Shown here: positions 52,501 through 64,000 of the stretch, piece by piece
Numbering within the stretch: the first letter of the stretch is position 1
How the letters are laid out: each line of letters opens with the position of its first letter
Assembly: GCA_035582835.1 (NCBI GenBank)
Contig: JAYKAV010003367.1
Location: forward strand, 124,001-188,000
Length of the DNA stretch: 64,000 nucleotides
Reading direction: 5' to 3'
From: Phoebastria nigripes
Taxonomy: Eukaryota > Chordata > Aves > Procellariiformes > Diomedeidae
Made by a program: the position numbers and the translations under genes
The notes under the pieces: generated by a model
What the model saw: the letters and a program-made list of their open reading frames with translations, nothing else
What the model was told of the DNA's origin: nothing
Database searches by the model: none

Positions 52501-55500
52501 AGAATATAAATGAATGATTTTAGCAAGTTGTGTAAAGTTCTGCTGTGGATGGATTCCTCTATACCTAAGGCAATAGCCTTGCACTGTTACAGTCAAAGTG
52601 CACTTCCAGTGCCCTGTGAGGCTGCAACAAACATATGCCATCAATCATTTTTGATCAAATCAAATTTAATACCGGAGCAACCACATAAAACCTAAAAAAT
52701 GTCCAGAACAATCTCCCCACCAATAATCTCCTGACCAGGTGTCCTCACCCCAAAATCATCCATAGACATGCTCCAGCTCTATGAAGGTCATTTGGGCTGA
52801 TGCAGTTTGAAAGTGCTAGTTTATAATTTGTCAAACAAATCTTCCGTGTAAAGTAGGTGAAGAGTTTGTAAGAGTATGTTGGGCAGTCTGTAAGTAAATG
52901 GTGCTAAACACTATCATCAGGTTCCTATCCATCACTACTAGAATGTCAACACACAGTGCAGACAAACACTTCAGCTATCAAACAGTGACAGCTCTAGATG
53001 TAATTAATATAATTTAAAAGAAAAATACATCATTGTCTTCAGAAAATACAGATTACACTGATTTTTCAAAAAAACCCCAAACCCACACCTTATGCTGGAG
53101 AGCTTGACTACTGTTTGAGCTAAAACAACAGTAAAATGTTGCAGTATTCAGCCTACGACAGCTGTAAAATCCTCTCACATAAAAGTGAAAGGACAAATGG
53201 TATAAATAGGAACCTATTTACTTGATAATAAATATGGACTTACTGGACTGGCATGTTTATGTTAACAGACAACATATCTGTCAGTAGTAGATATATGTAT
53301 TAGCAAAGGTTTACATATAGGAATGAAACTGTATATTTCACCATAATTAATTCTGTTTAAATCCAGCTGAAGATATTTATTTCAGAATTTAATTGTATTT
53401 TCATTCTGCACTAGTTCCTGTTATATTCATTAGATGTGCTCTCATTTAATTGGATTCTCTCTATTCTCACCAGTTGCCTTTCCTATCCTGAGGCTACTCT
53501 CGCAGTTTCAAATTTCTTGTTTCAGGTTACTGCTTGTTCCGCTCACCCTTGACTACTTTCACTGTTATTTCTACCTGGATGGATTCTATCTCTGATACTT
53601 ATTTTACCAGATTTTCCTCTATTAGGACAAGTACCTGACAAACCATTTTTTCTCCCATTTACTTCTACTCATTCACCTTTTTGATTCTTTATATGCAGAC
53701 TCCATATTTTCCTTTCCTGTTAACAGTACAGATATAATTAAAATGGAAATATCAGGGGGGAAAAAAGATAAAAAAGGAAAGTGTGCTTCAATTTGAAAGT
53801 GTTACTGAAAACACCAGTCATGTCCCCGCTCACCCCCCACCAATCATTACATTGAAAGGAATTGTAGCCGTGAAACTGTGAGAGAATATGGTTTGGTATC
53901 AGTGTTATACTGAAGAAATTGTATGTTAGATTGATCACATCACATTAGTTCCCACTGCAAGTCTAAAAATCTGCAAATGCAGTTATTGCATGCAGCACTG
54001 TCTTCAGTCTCTCCTAAACACAGAATTCTTCGTTGTTTGTGTGATCCCCACTCCTTTCATGGACTGCTGGGCCAGTGTGTATTTTGTCCAGCACGGTGGC
54101 TTTAAGCATCGCTACAGCTGTTGTAACCCCCCTAAAATTTAATAACTTCTCTTTTTGCGAAGGAAGAGGAAATAAACCTTCATTCATCAACATAGGTTAT
54201 ATTAAGCCAATGACATTGTTCACAGTACCCAAACTAAAATTCTTTACTTCTTTATTCAGATCTGACATTTGGTATTTCTGCCACCTGAAAATATTTTTTA
54301 AATTCCATACAAGAGATATTTGCCATTTATTATTTTTAATCAACGGTTCCATATTCCTACAGACTGAGATTGATTTTTGAAAGTTTGTTAAATTTATTTA
54401 CAGTGAATCTTCTCTCATAAAATGTTTTCAACACAGAAGGCAATCAAATTAGACCTCTTAAGTGGCATTCAGAAATAATAAACAGAAAACCCCTTATTAC
54501 TATTGTGACTTTTATACATAACATGGAAATGTAAAAAAGGATTCCTTAAGGGTTACTCCACTTGCCTGCTGTCTACCTTCCTGAGATTGTATAAGGATTT
54601 TACACATAGAGAGAAATTGTACTTAAACCCCATGTGTTTTGGAAGCTTTATTTCACTGTGTGTTCTGCTTTACTGGTAGATGACCCCATAAATCAAGCTA
54701 TCTAAAATCATATAGACTGTTTATTGAAAAATGTTATTTTGAATGCAGCAAAACTCAGAAGTCTTATTTAAACACACACATAGGTGCATCACTGCCTAAA
54801 CTAGACCTACATTAGAACAGAAGCAATAATGACAAAATCCCTGATTCTCAGATACTAATAATAATCTGTTCAACGTTTTACCCATACAATCATTGCAGCA
54901 AGGTTTGACTAAAGCAACACATTGTTGACTGTCCTAGACGAGTAGGAAAAGCACAATCAATTCAAAAGCAATTGAGAAAGTCTAACACTTAGATTTAGGG
55001 TTGGATGGGTTATTTGTTGGTTGGGCTGGGTTTCATCTGAAGCTCTAAAATAACTACAACACATCGAGATCGTAATTTATGCTATTAAGTTTAAAAAAAT
55101 GTATAAAAGCGTTTCTAATTAGCTGTCACATTTGACTCATCTGTAATCAGGTGAGTCAAAGTTAAAGTCAAATGTAACCCTTCATGTCCGTTCCCACATA
55201 ATACACCAACCCTTGACTTGCGTTTCCTAAAGGTATGGTTCCATCTATAAATTTCTTCAGTATTTTTTCTGCAATACTTCACCAAACAAAAAACAACCAT
55301 CAAACAATGTAGAAAAGAGAGAAAAAAAGACAAGTTCTTTCCTAGTCTTCTACTATCAAGTGTTAAAGTTAAATTCTCATGTATTTTGTCATCAGAAGAG
55401 TACACTATCTCAACCTGGTAGATTTGTAGCTTAAACGTGCATATTGTTCTAGCGTGAAATCACTAAACATACAAATGTTAGTAACTGTCCAAAATGAGTA

Positions 55501-57608
55501 AATGTAAGCCAATGATACAGAGCACTGTCATAAGACGTAAAATTGGTACAGATATACTTAATGTCTACTTGTACAGAACTTGTGCAGAAGAAAGTCAGAG
55601 GAAATAAGATAAAAACTAAAGAAAAAAAATTAGTTTGAAGAGAACTTATTTTTAGACTGCAAACAGGATTTAAGAACTTGAAAGATTTTTTTCTTCTTTA
55701 ATGGATACACAATTTAGAGGTTTCTTAGAAGCATTAAAAGTGAGCAGAATGTATCAGAGTAAAATATCACAATACTACTGGAAATTGGGGAACATATCAG
55801 GGAGTTGTAGGGATAGTTTACAATCCTGAAGTATAAACATCATTGTTCTTTTAGCATCAGGGTTTGTGTTTACTAAAAATAGAACAGTCCAGATTAATTT
55901 CTATTTAATTTTAAGTATTTATGTTAGAAGCCCTAATACACAAGGTTCAATTTCTAGTGAATGGTAAAAGCATTTAACAGACAGAAAAAGCCAGCCTTAA
56001 GAGCTGTAATAAGCAAACCTTCAGTGTACTGTTTGCCCATATATACAGATACTGGGTATAACTAATAATAAATATTGTTCCTCTTAATGTTTCAAAGTCT
56101 GTATTTATTAGACAGTAATAGTACAATCCATTTTGTTCTAACTGTAGTGTAAACTACATTTTTAGCATGTAAAATACTCTTGAGAATGTATTATCTGAAA
56201 AGGTTTTGGAAACCTTAGAAATTAATATAAAACTGCAGAAGATATTTCAGTCTACTTCAATTACTTCAGTATGCTGTACTATATTAAGGCAAGTTCTCCA
56301 AAGACTACTCCAGTAAAATTCAGTAAAATTAACAACTGCAAGACAACATTGCACTACAATTAAGATGCCAAAAGTGTCTGTAATGGCATAATCATGGCTT
56401 TAAACAAAATAAGCATTTCAAGCAATCAGCTGGTGAGGTAAGGCATTACTTAGGGAGAAACTAAACATTCAGTTATAATGAAAAGCAAAGCAACTGTGAA
56501 TTTATAATTGATTCTGAACACAACACAAATGAGGCTTAGTATAGAATTCTGATATAATTATATTTCTGCTATCATAACTTACTGTAAATATCAAATATCC
56601 ATGGTCACACAATTTAGTTCAATTCTTGTAGGACATGTTCCTAGTTACATTAGACTTTAAACTTTTAAATCCATGTGGCAGCTTTGGATAGATAAGCCAA
56701 ATCTTCAAAAACTTATAGCACTATGTTTCAGATTCACTGACTTCCACCATTTTATTTCAGCTAGCACAACAGTTTTTCAAATAAAGTTAACAACTGATGA
56801 AAGCATTATTCTATAATAAAAATTAAATAAAAAAAATGATCATCATGGGACTGCAGCAGGAGAGAGTTATATATGCATATAATTGCATAACACATATTTG
56901 CAGATGCAATTTTGGGTTGCAGAAGCAGTACTCATCACTATCCCTGCAACTGAATTAATGGGATTTGCTTGCAGTAAAACATGCCATGTTTACTTATAAT
57001 TTGAAATACAAATAATAACTTTACTGTATGATTATATGCATTTCACTTTTACAATTATCCAGATGAGGTTAACTGGAAACACCTGTTGATGGAGAGAACA
57101 TACCTTTTTTTTTTTTTTCAATCCTTGTTTCTTTTTTTAAAGCAGTCACAGGAAAAAAAAAAAAAGGAAGTCACATCTTGAAAACTGAAGAATCTTTATT
57201 CAGACAGAAAATCTATTTCAATTATTTTTAGAGTTTAAAGCATGTGTTTGGGGACATTTGTTCTCAAATGAACCTTTCAAAATGGACAGATGAAAAAAAG
57301 ACAAATTTATGTCATAAAAGTACTTACAGCTTTCTAAGAGTGTTCAAAAATCTGTAAAATGTGTATCACTACCACCCTTTAGAAAAAGACTTTTGTTACT
57401 GGGTGCAACCAGTTTGCATTATAATGGTAGAAGTTTCCTATTGCACTGCAATTCTTCAGGCATATCCACATGTGTAAGTACATCTGACAGCAAATGCCTT
57501 TCACAAAATTCTTCAACAAGAGTGAGAACTGCTAGTATCTTTTTTTAATATTGGTGATTTCAATTAGTATTTTTAAAAGAGCAGAAAGTCCTGCAATTAA
57601 ATTAGCTG
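49573..57608. other. Non-coding stretch
   Basis: No gene or confident interspersed repeat was recognised. Open frames up to about 101 codons occur on both strands without recognisable content. Poly-T at about 57105-57119 and poly-A at about 57152-57164 face each other across 33 bases and could pair. Confidence 0.5.
57105..57164. repeat. Facing poly-T and poly-A runs
   Basis: A T-run of about 15 bases is followed 33 bases later by an A13 run, with a smaller T7 run in between. Together they form a simple AT inverted repeat. Confidence 0.75.
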
Positions 57609-57902
57609 TCATGACAAACATGAGAACCAAATCTTATGAAGGTGAATAACTGCAGCAGAATATTCACTCCTTACATCTATGACTTGCCCTGTGATACAAT
57701 TCTGCCAAGTGGTGACTAACCCATCAACGTGATCATGTTTATTCATTCTAATAACATACTTAGTATAATAAAAGTTAAAGATCCCATCAGAATAGATGTG
57801 TTCAAACCTAAAACTATACTGCTTTGATAGCAATTGAACCTCCTTCAGGAGAGTCCATGGCAATAAATCTTTGCCAGAAAAAGACAGATTTTGATGCAAC
57901 AT
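57609..57902 (-). other. 97-codon open frame of unknown status
   Basis: The minus strand is open for 97 codons with an ATG, closed upstream by an in-frame TAG. The product has a mixed composition with charged, aromatic and His residues, not the Lys/Asn/Ile bias of random AT-rich frames, and no low-complexity part. No transmembrane segment or domain is recognised. No splice acceptor or promoter stands near the start. I list it as a candidate only; chance remains more likely. Confidence 0.2.
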
Positions 57903-60110
57903 ATTTTTATCAAATAGCTAGATAGCACTGATACTTAATCTCTGTTTCACCACATTTTGAAAATAATTTCAATTTAGATATATATTGCAATGGGCAAATT
58001 GTTCATTCAAAGAAAAAAAGAAAAAAACCCCAAACCTTTCCTTGATTTATTTCCACAGGTATTTTGGTAGTGGTAAGTTACAGCAAATTTAGTATTTGGT
58101 TAATACCAAAGTAGTCCAGGTTTGCAGTTTGGTATTTTCTTACAATGCTACTTTGCCTTCTGCAACTTAAAATGTCATATATGAACTGCTTCTTTTCCTG
58201 TGTGCAAAGACTGTGATTTACTGAGGCAGATAAATTTGATTAACTATTTGCTATGGAAAATATTATTCCCATAGACTGAGAAAATAATTTTAAAAAACAA
58301 ATCCAGATGTGTTAGAAGTCCTTATTATTATTAATGTAATCTGTTCAAATTTTACAGTCTAAGCATAACATAAAGGCATTGTACAGCCCTTTAATGTATG
58401 AAATCTATTTTTTTCCACTGTGAATAAAAGGAAAACATTATTTATCCTTTCCCTTTTTGCTAGAGTTGAATTAGTGCTTTTGCACTTACTAAACTTAGTT
58501 GTTTTTTTTTCTCTTTCTTCATCAAAGGCACAGATAAGCCAAGCAATTGTAATCCAAAGGTAGATTTAGAAAGCAAAACACACTACCACTGCAAATTCAT
58601 TAAACAGAAGGGCAAAGATAATTGGTTCCAAATCTGTCTCTGAAAAAAGATCTGAAGTAACAATAAATTATAGCAGTGAGGAATTACACAAGATGAAAAC
58701 GGGACCTCCGCTGATCTGAAGTTATCAGCTAATCCTATTAGTACTTTTAAAACAAAATGTATTAGTTATCTCCTAGAGGAGGTTACCACATTATTAATGG
58801 CACTCCTACTGTTCAAGTCAGAAAGTCATTCATATTATCTAAGATGTGTAAAGACACATATGTAAGAATTTCTGAAACAACTTTTCTTCCAATGCTTGAG
58901 CTCTGGTCCTCCTAAAAAGAGTCAGAGCTCTCAACATCCTGATATGTCCATGCATGGACGTAGTAAACAGTGCAGACTCAAATACAAAGCAAGAACCCTC
59001 TTTTTTAGAAAGCCCACAACACCCTTCCCTCCTCACCCACTTACCCCATAGTATTGTAAAGCAAACCTATAGGAAGACCATCAGACCCCTTAAACCGATT
59101 CCTTTTCATATCTGACCTTACAAGTTTTCCAAAGTTCAGCTCATCTTAACCTTTTGCATCCAGCTTTCTCTGTCTTTGCATTCCTTTCTCATCTAGCTAT
59201 TCAGAATTGTTTCCAACAGCACACAGGCAGATGTGNTTTTGTTTTTTTTTTTTAAGTTTCTCCAATAAAGAAGGGCGCGAAGATGAGATTTACTGTTTGG
59301 CTAAGTTTTACACTGAAGATAATACATAGAAGGCACATACAGGAAAATACTGTTTCCTCACAANGTGCAAAAAACTAGACAATACTAATGCGAGACAGCT
59401 AACAGAAATATAATGCCTATGGGTTGTATGCATTCAAATACTTTGGGAAATACAACATGAAATGAAATTTATGCATTAAAATTGGAACAGAAAAATCTAT
59501 ACATTATATGAAATCTGGGTTCTTAGGTAGTTGTGTGAAGTCAATGTGAAAGCTAATGGATCTGACTAGCCTTGGAGACGCGTTTCTTCCTTCACATCTG
59601 GCAGCAAGGATCTGCACAGCATAGCGCTGTCTACCTCCCCTCCCAAGAAAATAGTTTCCTGCCTGGAGACATTTAATATAGTATTTAATTAATATATAAT
59701 TTGAATAATATATAAATAATTATATAATTAATACATAATTATATATTAAGATATAATTAATTACATTAATATCTAATTTGACATTTATTAATATATAATT
59801 TGAAAATGTATTGCAAGTTTCACAGTTTTATGGGAAAGTTCTTACTTGTGAAGAAAGTAGAGTAAGATATCAGGTACTGGATAAATACTGAATTTTCAGC
59901 CCCACCTGTAATCATTCCCCGTCTCCAGTTGATGCCTACTGAGGTAATGTTCAAGACAACATAACCCATAGAATATAGCAGAATTGATAACCTAATCCCT
60001 ATAATAAGATAAGCAGTAAAATGTGAGATTAAATCCAGTATCAGAAGATGGGAGAGCAAAGGAAAGAATCCACAGGGAAGTAACTGAAGAGACATTACAA
60101 ATTATGGTAA
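57903..60110. other. Non-coding stretch ending in an AT-rich tract
   Basis: No gene was found. It includes the AT tract at 59680-59806 and single Ns at 59236 and 59364. A small GC-richer patch with ACGCGT lies near 59570-59640. A 91-codon hydrophobic minus-strand frame at 59820-60095 looks accidental. Confidence 0.5.
59680..59806. repeat. TA-rich satellite-like tract with an 18-bp direct repeat
   Basis: Nearly pure A/T sequence is built of TTAATATATAAT-like words. An 18-bp sequence (ATTAATATATAATTTGAA) occurs exactly at 59688-59705 and 59787-59804, 99 bases apart. The tract is rich in self-complementary words and could form cruciforms. Confidence 0.85.
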
Positions 60111-60115
60111 TTAAG
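60111..60115. repeat. Left target-site duplication (TTAAG)
   Basis: TTAAG directly precedes the LTR and is repeated exactly at 60680-60684. Confidence 0.88.
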
Positions 60116-60342
60116 TGTGCTACTTTTGGCTGGGATAGAGATAATTTTCTTCATAGTAGCTAGTATGGGGCTACGTTTTGGATTTGTGCTGGAAACAGTG
60201 TTGATAACAGAGGGATGTTTTTGTTACTGCTGAGCAGTGCTTACACAGAGTCAAGGCCTTTGCTGCTTCTCACCCCACCCCACCAGCGAGCAGGCTGGGG
60301 GTGCACAAGACCCCAACTGGCCAGGGGGTATTCCACACCGTA

Positions 60343-60365
60343 TGACGTCATGCTCAGCATATAAA
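60343..60365 (+). promoter_or_regulatory. LTR promoter core: CRE and TATA box
   Basis: TGACGTCA at 60343-60350 lies nine bases upstream of TATAAA at 60360-60365. The arrangement is the same as in the copy at 13.5 kb and the CRE is intact in both. That could reflect recent insertion or simply the family's promoter design. Confidence 0.75.
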
Positions 60366-60546
60366 GCTGGGGAAAGAAGAAGGAAGGGGGGGACATTCAG
60401 AGTGGTGGCGTTTGTCTTCCCAAGTAACCGTTACGCATGATGGAGCCCTGCTTTCCTGGAGACGGCTGAACACCTGCCTGCNGATGGGAAGGAGTGAATG
60501 AATTCCTTGTTTTGCTTTGCTTGCGCGCTGGGCTTTTGCTTTCCCT

Positions 60547-60552
60547 ATTAAA
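60547..60552 (+). terminator. Retroviral polyadenylation signal ATTAAA
   Basis: ATTAAA is followed by CTGTCTTTACCTCAACCC, the same context as in the copy at 13757-13762. Confidence 0.7.
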
Positions 60553-60679
60553 CTGTCTTTACCTCAACCCACGAGTTTTCTCACTTTTACCCTTCCGATT
60601 CTCTACCCCATCCCGCTGTGCAGGGAGTGAGCGAGTGGCTGTGTGGGGCTTAGTTGCTGGCTGGGCTTAAATCATGGCA

Positions 60680-60684
60680 TTAAG
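60680..60684. repeat. Right target-site duplication (TTAAG)
   Basis: This is an exact copy of 60111-60115, directly after the terminal CA of the LTR. Confidence 0.88.
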
Positions 60685-61663
60685 AAACACAAAATACCAT
60701 ATAAAACAGGCTCTTTGATTAATTCCACAACATCAATAGAAAGCAGAAAGAGAATGAGGCTGATCTGAGTCTCTGGAATGCTGGGAAAATAAGTTTACGT
60801 ATCAACAATTTGGATAAATGTAAAAACACGTTAGCTGGTCAAGACCAGCGTCTGCCGTTATGAAGAGTGTATTTACCAGAGCTTGGGATGGCAGTGAGAA
60901 AAAGCAAATTAAATAACAGAGGAAACAAATGGAGCAGAAAGGAAGGTATGAGGAGAGAGCGAAATGAAAACAGAAAGAACATGGACTGCAAATAAAGTCT
61001 ATTACTGTAGGCTGAAAGTGACACAAAATCCTGAGAAAGATACATAACCCTGAAGAGAGAACTGTGAAGGTTGCCTGTTCCTAGAGAATTCTCTGGCCAA
61101 GTTAGCTAGATCTCATAAGATATTTGATTATTATCTGGCTATAATATGAATTTGCTTTGGCTACAATTGCTAGTGCATGTGAATTCCTAATTTCACTTAA
61201 CATTCTTCTAGTTAATTTCACTCCTTAATTATATCTTAAAACTATAAAGCAATTTTATTACGGTCTCATGCAAGATCTTTCTCTATTCTCAGTACATACA
61301 TAGTCATGATATATATGATAATACACACTCAAATAGTACTCTGCACCTCATAAGATGGTTTCATTTGCAAGGTAACAAAATAGGATATATCACACCATTT
61401 TTATTACATTACATTATATCCCTGAATTTCATAAAATAGAAAAAAAGAATCACCCAAAACAAAAGGCTATTTTCTACAGATAATCTACAGGCTTTATTTA
61501 ACAGGGTTAAAAACAGTTAGACAACTAACTGACTATTTTCGCAATGGCAACAAGTAAGTATCTAGATTAAAGTAAAAACACTGTCAATGAAAACCTAAGT
61601 ATGTTAACAGAACTGCACTACAACAAGGTTTACTTTTGTAAGATACCTACAACCCAAGCTAGG

Positions 61664-61717
61664 GCTTGGCATGAACTCTACTTCTTTTCAGCTTGGGATG
61701 AACTCTACTTCTTCTCA
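61664..61717. repeat. 27-bp tandem duplication
   Basis: Two adjacent 27-bp units (GCTTGG.ATGAACTCTACTTC...) at 61664-61690 and 61691-61717 differ at two positions. Confidence 0.9.
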
Positions 61718-63048
61718 ACTGAAGGTGTTAGCAACTGAGTGTGAAAATAGCAAATACTGCTTTGTCTTGATAAAAGAAGTAAGAGAACGTTTCTGTAATT
61801 CCTAAACCAAGAATGCAACTTTTCTTCAACTAATAAAGCATAGTTCTCTTCTTGGTCTCTATGCTCTAGCTCCAAATACGTACCCAGAATTTCCAAAGGG
61901 CAGTTTATTTAGAATATCTGCACTTGAGTATTCTCATTATATGCTGATGAGAAGTATTACATTACTTTAACAGGACACTGACCATTACTGACACCAGAAA
62001 CAGCACTGACCAACAACCTTACTACATTAATTACATTAGAACTAAATCAGGCACCTCTTTTAATGTTATTTGCATGTAAGCTGCTAATTCTATTTGAGGA
62101 TCTCAAACCACTTTACAAACATTAGCTTTTAGCCTAACAACAGACTTGGGAAGAAGCCAGCTATTATTTTCCTCATATAATTTATATATGCCATAAAAAA
62201 ACGATTTGCCCAAAAACACTTGGGATGCTCCATAACATAAATTCTGATGCCTACTACATGTTGTATTTCTTCTTCCCACTTTGTGTATTTCCCTATTGTA
62301 CCTCAACTTTTAAAAATCACATAATTAGACTGCAAGTTATGGAAAATTAAGTAAAGTGTCAGCCTAGCATAAACATATTAGCACAACATTCCAGCTTAGC
62401 CACCGAAGAAACCCAAGAAAACTACTTCTAGATAGGAAAGGATGGAGAAAAAAGGCAGGTTTGAGTTATGAATCAGATGACTATTTGCATTATGCTCACT
62501 CCCAAGACTAAAAGTATCTTAATAAAGAGGGCTTATAACACTTGGGGGAATAATATGTACAAAATTCACCTTTTTGTTAAAATCCACATATAGTGGCACA
62601 TAAATATCAGATCTGTAGGAATGACTTCTGGAATGCAGAACTCAAATACTTTTGTGAAGAATAAAATTATACAACTTCTCAGGAATATAATTACTATTTT
62701 GCTCTTCAAACAACAGGAGAAGCCTTAGACAATATTCTCATCTAGTACAAAGAGACAGACCTTAAAGAAATATTTTCACTATTTCAGCTACTGATACAAC
62801 TATCTCATTATCTCATGATCAAGACACCATTACAGGACAGCTAAAGTAAAATTCAGTCACATGTTCTTCTGAACCTCTCCCTTGGCAATACTATCTGCTA
62901 ATTTTTCTCTTTTAATAAACTATCACTATTTCTAAAAAACAGAGAAAGCTCAAATAATTATAGATCAAAAGAAGTTGGAATCAGAGAAAGTGAGATAAAA
63001 TAAATAACGCCTATGTAATTAAATAGAACAAGAAAGTTTTCCATGGAA

Positions 63049-63150
63049 AAAAACCCAAACCCAACCCCAAAAAAACCAACCAACCCCCCCCCCCCAAACC
63101 TTCCCCTCCCCCCAAAAAAAACCTAAACCAAAACCCCACCACTCTCTTCC
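63049..63150. repeat. C/A-rich low-complexity tract with G-quadruplex potential on the minus strand
   Basis: The + strand consists almost only of A and C. It includes CCCAAACCCAACCCC, a C12 run at 63084-63095, then CCCCTCCCCCC and ACCTAAACC. The complementary strand has many runs of three or more G within short distance, so it can form G-quadruplexes. It resembles degenerate telomere-like DNA but has no regular TTAGGG repeat. Confidence 0.85.
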
Positions 63151-64000
63151 TGGCCGTGTTCCAAACTCATTAAAATTTATCTTCTGGTAAAACATCAATT
63201 ACAAATATTTCATAGTAGGACTGCTAACTGCACTCAAATGTTGATAATCTGGAAAGTGGGGTTGCCATGCTTTAAAATACATCAGTAATGTTCATGCATT
63301 TTACACACTGAGAGGCATCTTACAGAAGAACATGCTTACTGTTAGAGTACTCACAGCTACATTCAGGGTCTACTTACGCTACTGTACACATGACAAAACG
63401 AAACTCACATTTTATCATGTTTCACCATACCAAAGAATAGCTAGCTTTTGAAGAAAAAGCAAACAATAAAACCAGAAAAAAAAACCCCAAACAACGGAGG
63501 TTATTGTCCCAGTGTAGGTTATAAAGGATCTCTAAAGACACTCCCAAGCCATAGTTCACCCTGCAAGCAAATCTGTAATAAGTATGCTCCTCTCCTCATT
63601 GGTGGCTGTGCACATGCAACAACAGCTCTAGCTTCCCAAGTCTACTCCCTGTTCTGCATAGCTCCTGCAGCTCCTACATGGAGAGTCCTTCCCTTCCTTC
63701 ACCACCTGCTCAAGCCCCCAGATTTCCATTTTTTCCCCCCATCCACTCATCTCACTTTCCTCTGAGGCTTTGCAGCCCTGTTGCCTGGCTTGGATTACCA
63801 AGTAATTTGCTATTAGTAAAACAGAGGGAAGAAAGGGGAGGTGCTGGGGGAAGAAGAGGGGATGATATATATCTTTATGTACAAAGGAGAAATCTGAAGA
63901 GATAAGGAATCTGGCTCCTTGGCAAGGCAACACCACTGTTGAAGGGATTCAGGCTGACTGAGATGTGTGTGATAAGAGTCAGAGGATAGAAATTCTTATT

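Larger units (their letters stand above)
60116..60679 (+). mobile_element. Solo LTR of the same avian retroviral family, copy 2
   Basis: This 564-bp LTR is of the same family as 13294-13891. It shares GGCTGGGATAGAG near the start, the CRE palindrome TGACGTCA at 60343-60350, TATAAA at 60360-60365, ATTAAA at 60547-60552, AACCCACGAGTTTTCTCAC after it, and a GGGCTTAAATCATGGCA end. It is flanked by an exact TTAAG duplication, different from that of the other copy, so it is an independent insertion. It lacks the triplet expansion of copy 1 and has a purine-rich insertion-like stretch (GAAAGAAGAAGG) just after the TATA box. No viral coding sequence adjoins it. One N lies at 60482. Confidence 0.92.
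60685..64000. other. Non-coding stretch to the window end
   Basis: No gene was found. It contains the 27-bp tandem duplication at 61664-61717 and the C/A-rich tract at 63049-63150. The last 500 bases are somewhat richer in pyrimidines (63680-63770), where open frames of about 100 codons on both strands look accidental. Confidence 0.5.

Noticed and set aside
13289..60684. One large provirus bounded by the two related LTRs
   Set aside because: Each LTR has its own exact 5-bp duplication (GATAG, TTAAG) and nothing between them looks like gag, pol or env.
63049..63150. Interstitial telomere repeat
   Set aside because: The tract is C/A-rich but irregular; there is no run of CCCTAA units.
1..64000. 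CRISPR array, tRNA or rRNA genes, bacterial operon
   Set aside because: No regularly spaced repeats, no cloverleaf or rRNA signature noticed, and the sequence is clearly vertebrate nuclear DNA.

Overview
The window is nuclear DNA from a vertebrate, and I read it as a bird, probably Neoaves. The base composition is AT-rich. No stretch reads as a convincing gene: the longest ATG-initiated open frame has 164 codons and resembles no family I know. The interspersed repeats are of avian type: remnants of CR1 LINEs and three solitary LTRs of endogenous retroviruses, two of them a family I associate with bird genomes. Twelve isolated single N bases suggest a draft assembly. No rRNA, tRNA, CRISPR array, operon or bacterial signal was seen. 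The window is best described as a large intron or an intergenic desert.

Layout. 1-4.1 kb holds two very old CR1 fragments on the + strand (about 1111-2202 and 3160-4030). 4-13 kb is mostly unique AT-rich DNA with GC-richer patches at 6.36-6.57 and 8.96-9.07 kb and a short chicken-type CR1 3' end at 10.46-10.59 kb. A solo LTR lies at 13294-13891 with an exact 5-bp target duplication. 14-32 kb is unique sequence, including the longest open frame (25409-25903, minus) and a block with homeodomain and octamer motifs at 23.53-23.75 kb. A minus-strand CR1 lies at 32331-32655. A purine-rich microsatellite is at 33.59-33.68 kb. A short, coding-looking block with a splice-donor consensus lies on the minus strand at 38816-38933. 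A third LTR, of a different family, is at about 39756-40208. Two further + strand CR1 3' ends lie at 41.70-42.06 and 42.35-42.88 kb. 43-60 kb is mostly unique, with a double poly-A tract at 49.5 kb and an AT-rich satellite-like tract at 59.7 kb. A second copy of the first LTR family lies at 60116-60679, again with an exact 5-bp duplication. The last 3.3 kb contains a 27-bp tandem duplication and a C/A-rich tract with G-quadruplex potential on the opposite strand.

No genes can be shown to work together here. The functional candidates are the regulatory motifs inside the LTRs (a perfect CRE palindrome upstream of a TATA box in both copies) and the possible exon at 38.8-38.9 kb. I found no clearly new biological system. 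LTR and CR1 family assignments rest on remembered consensus patterns rather than a database search.
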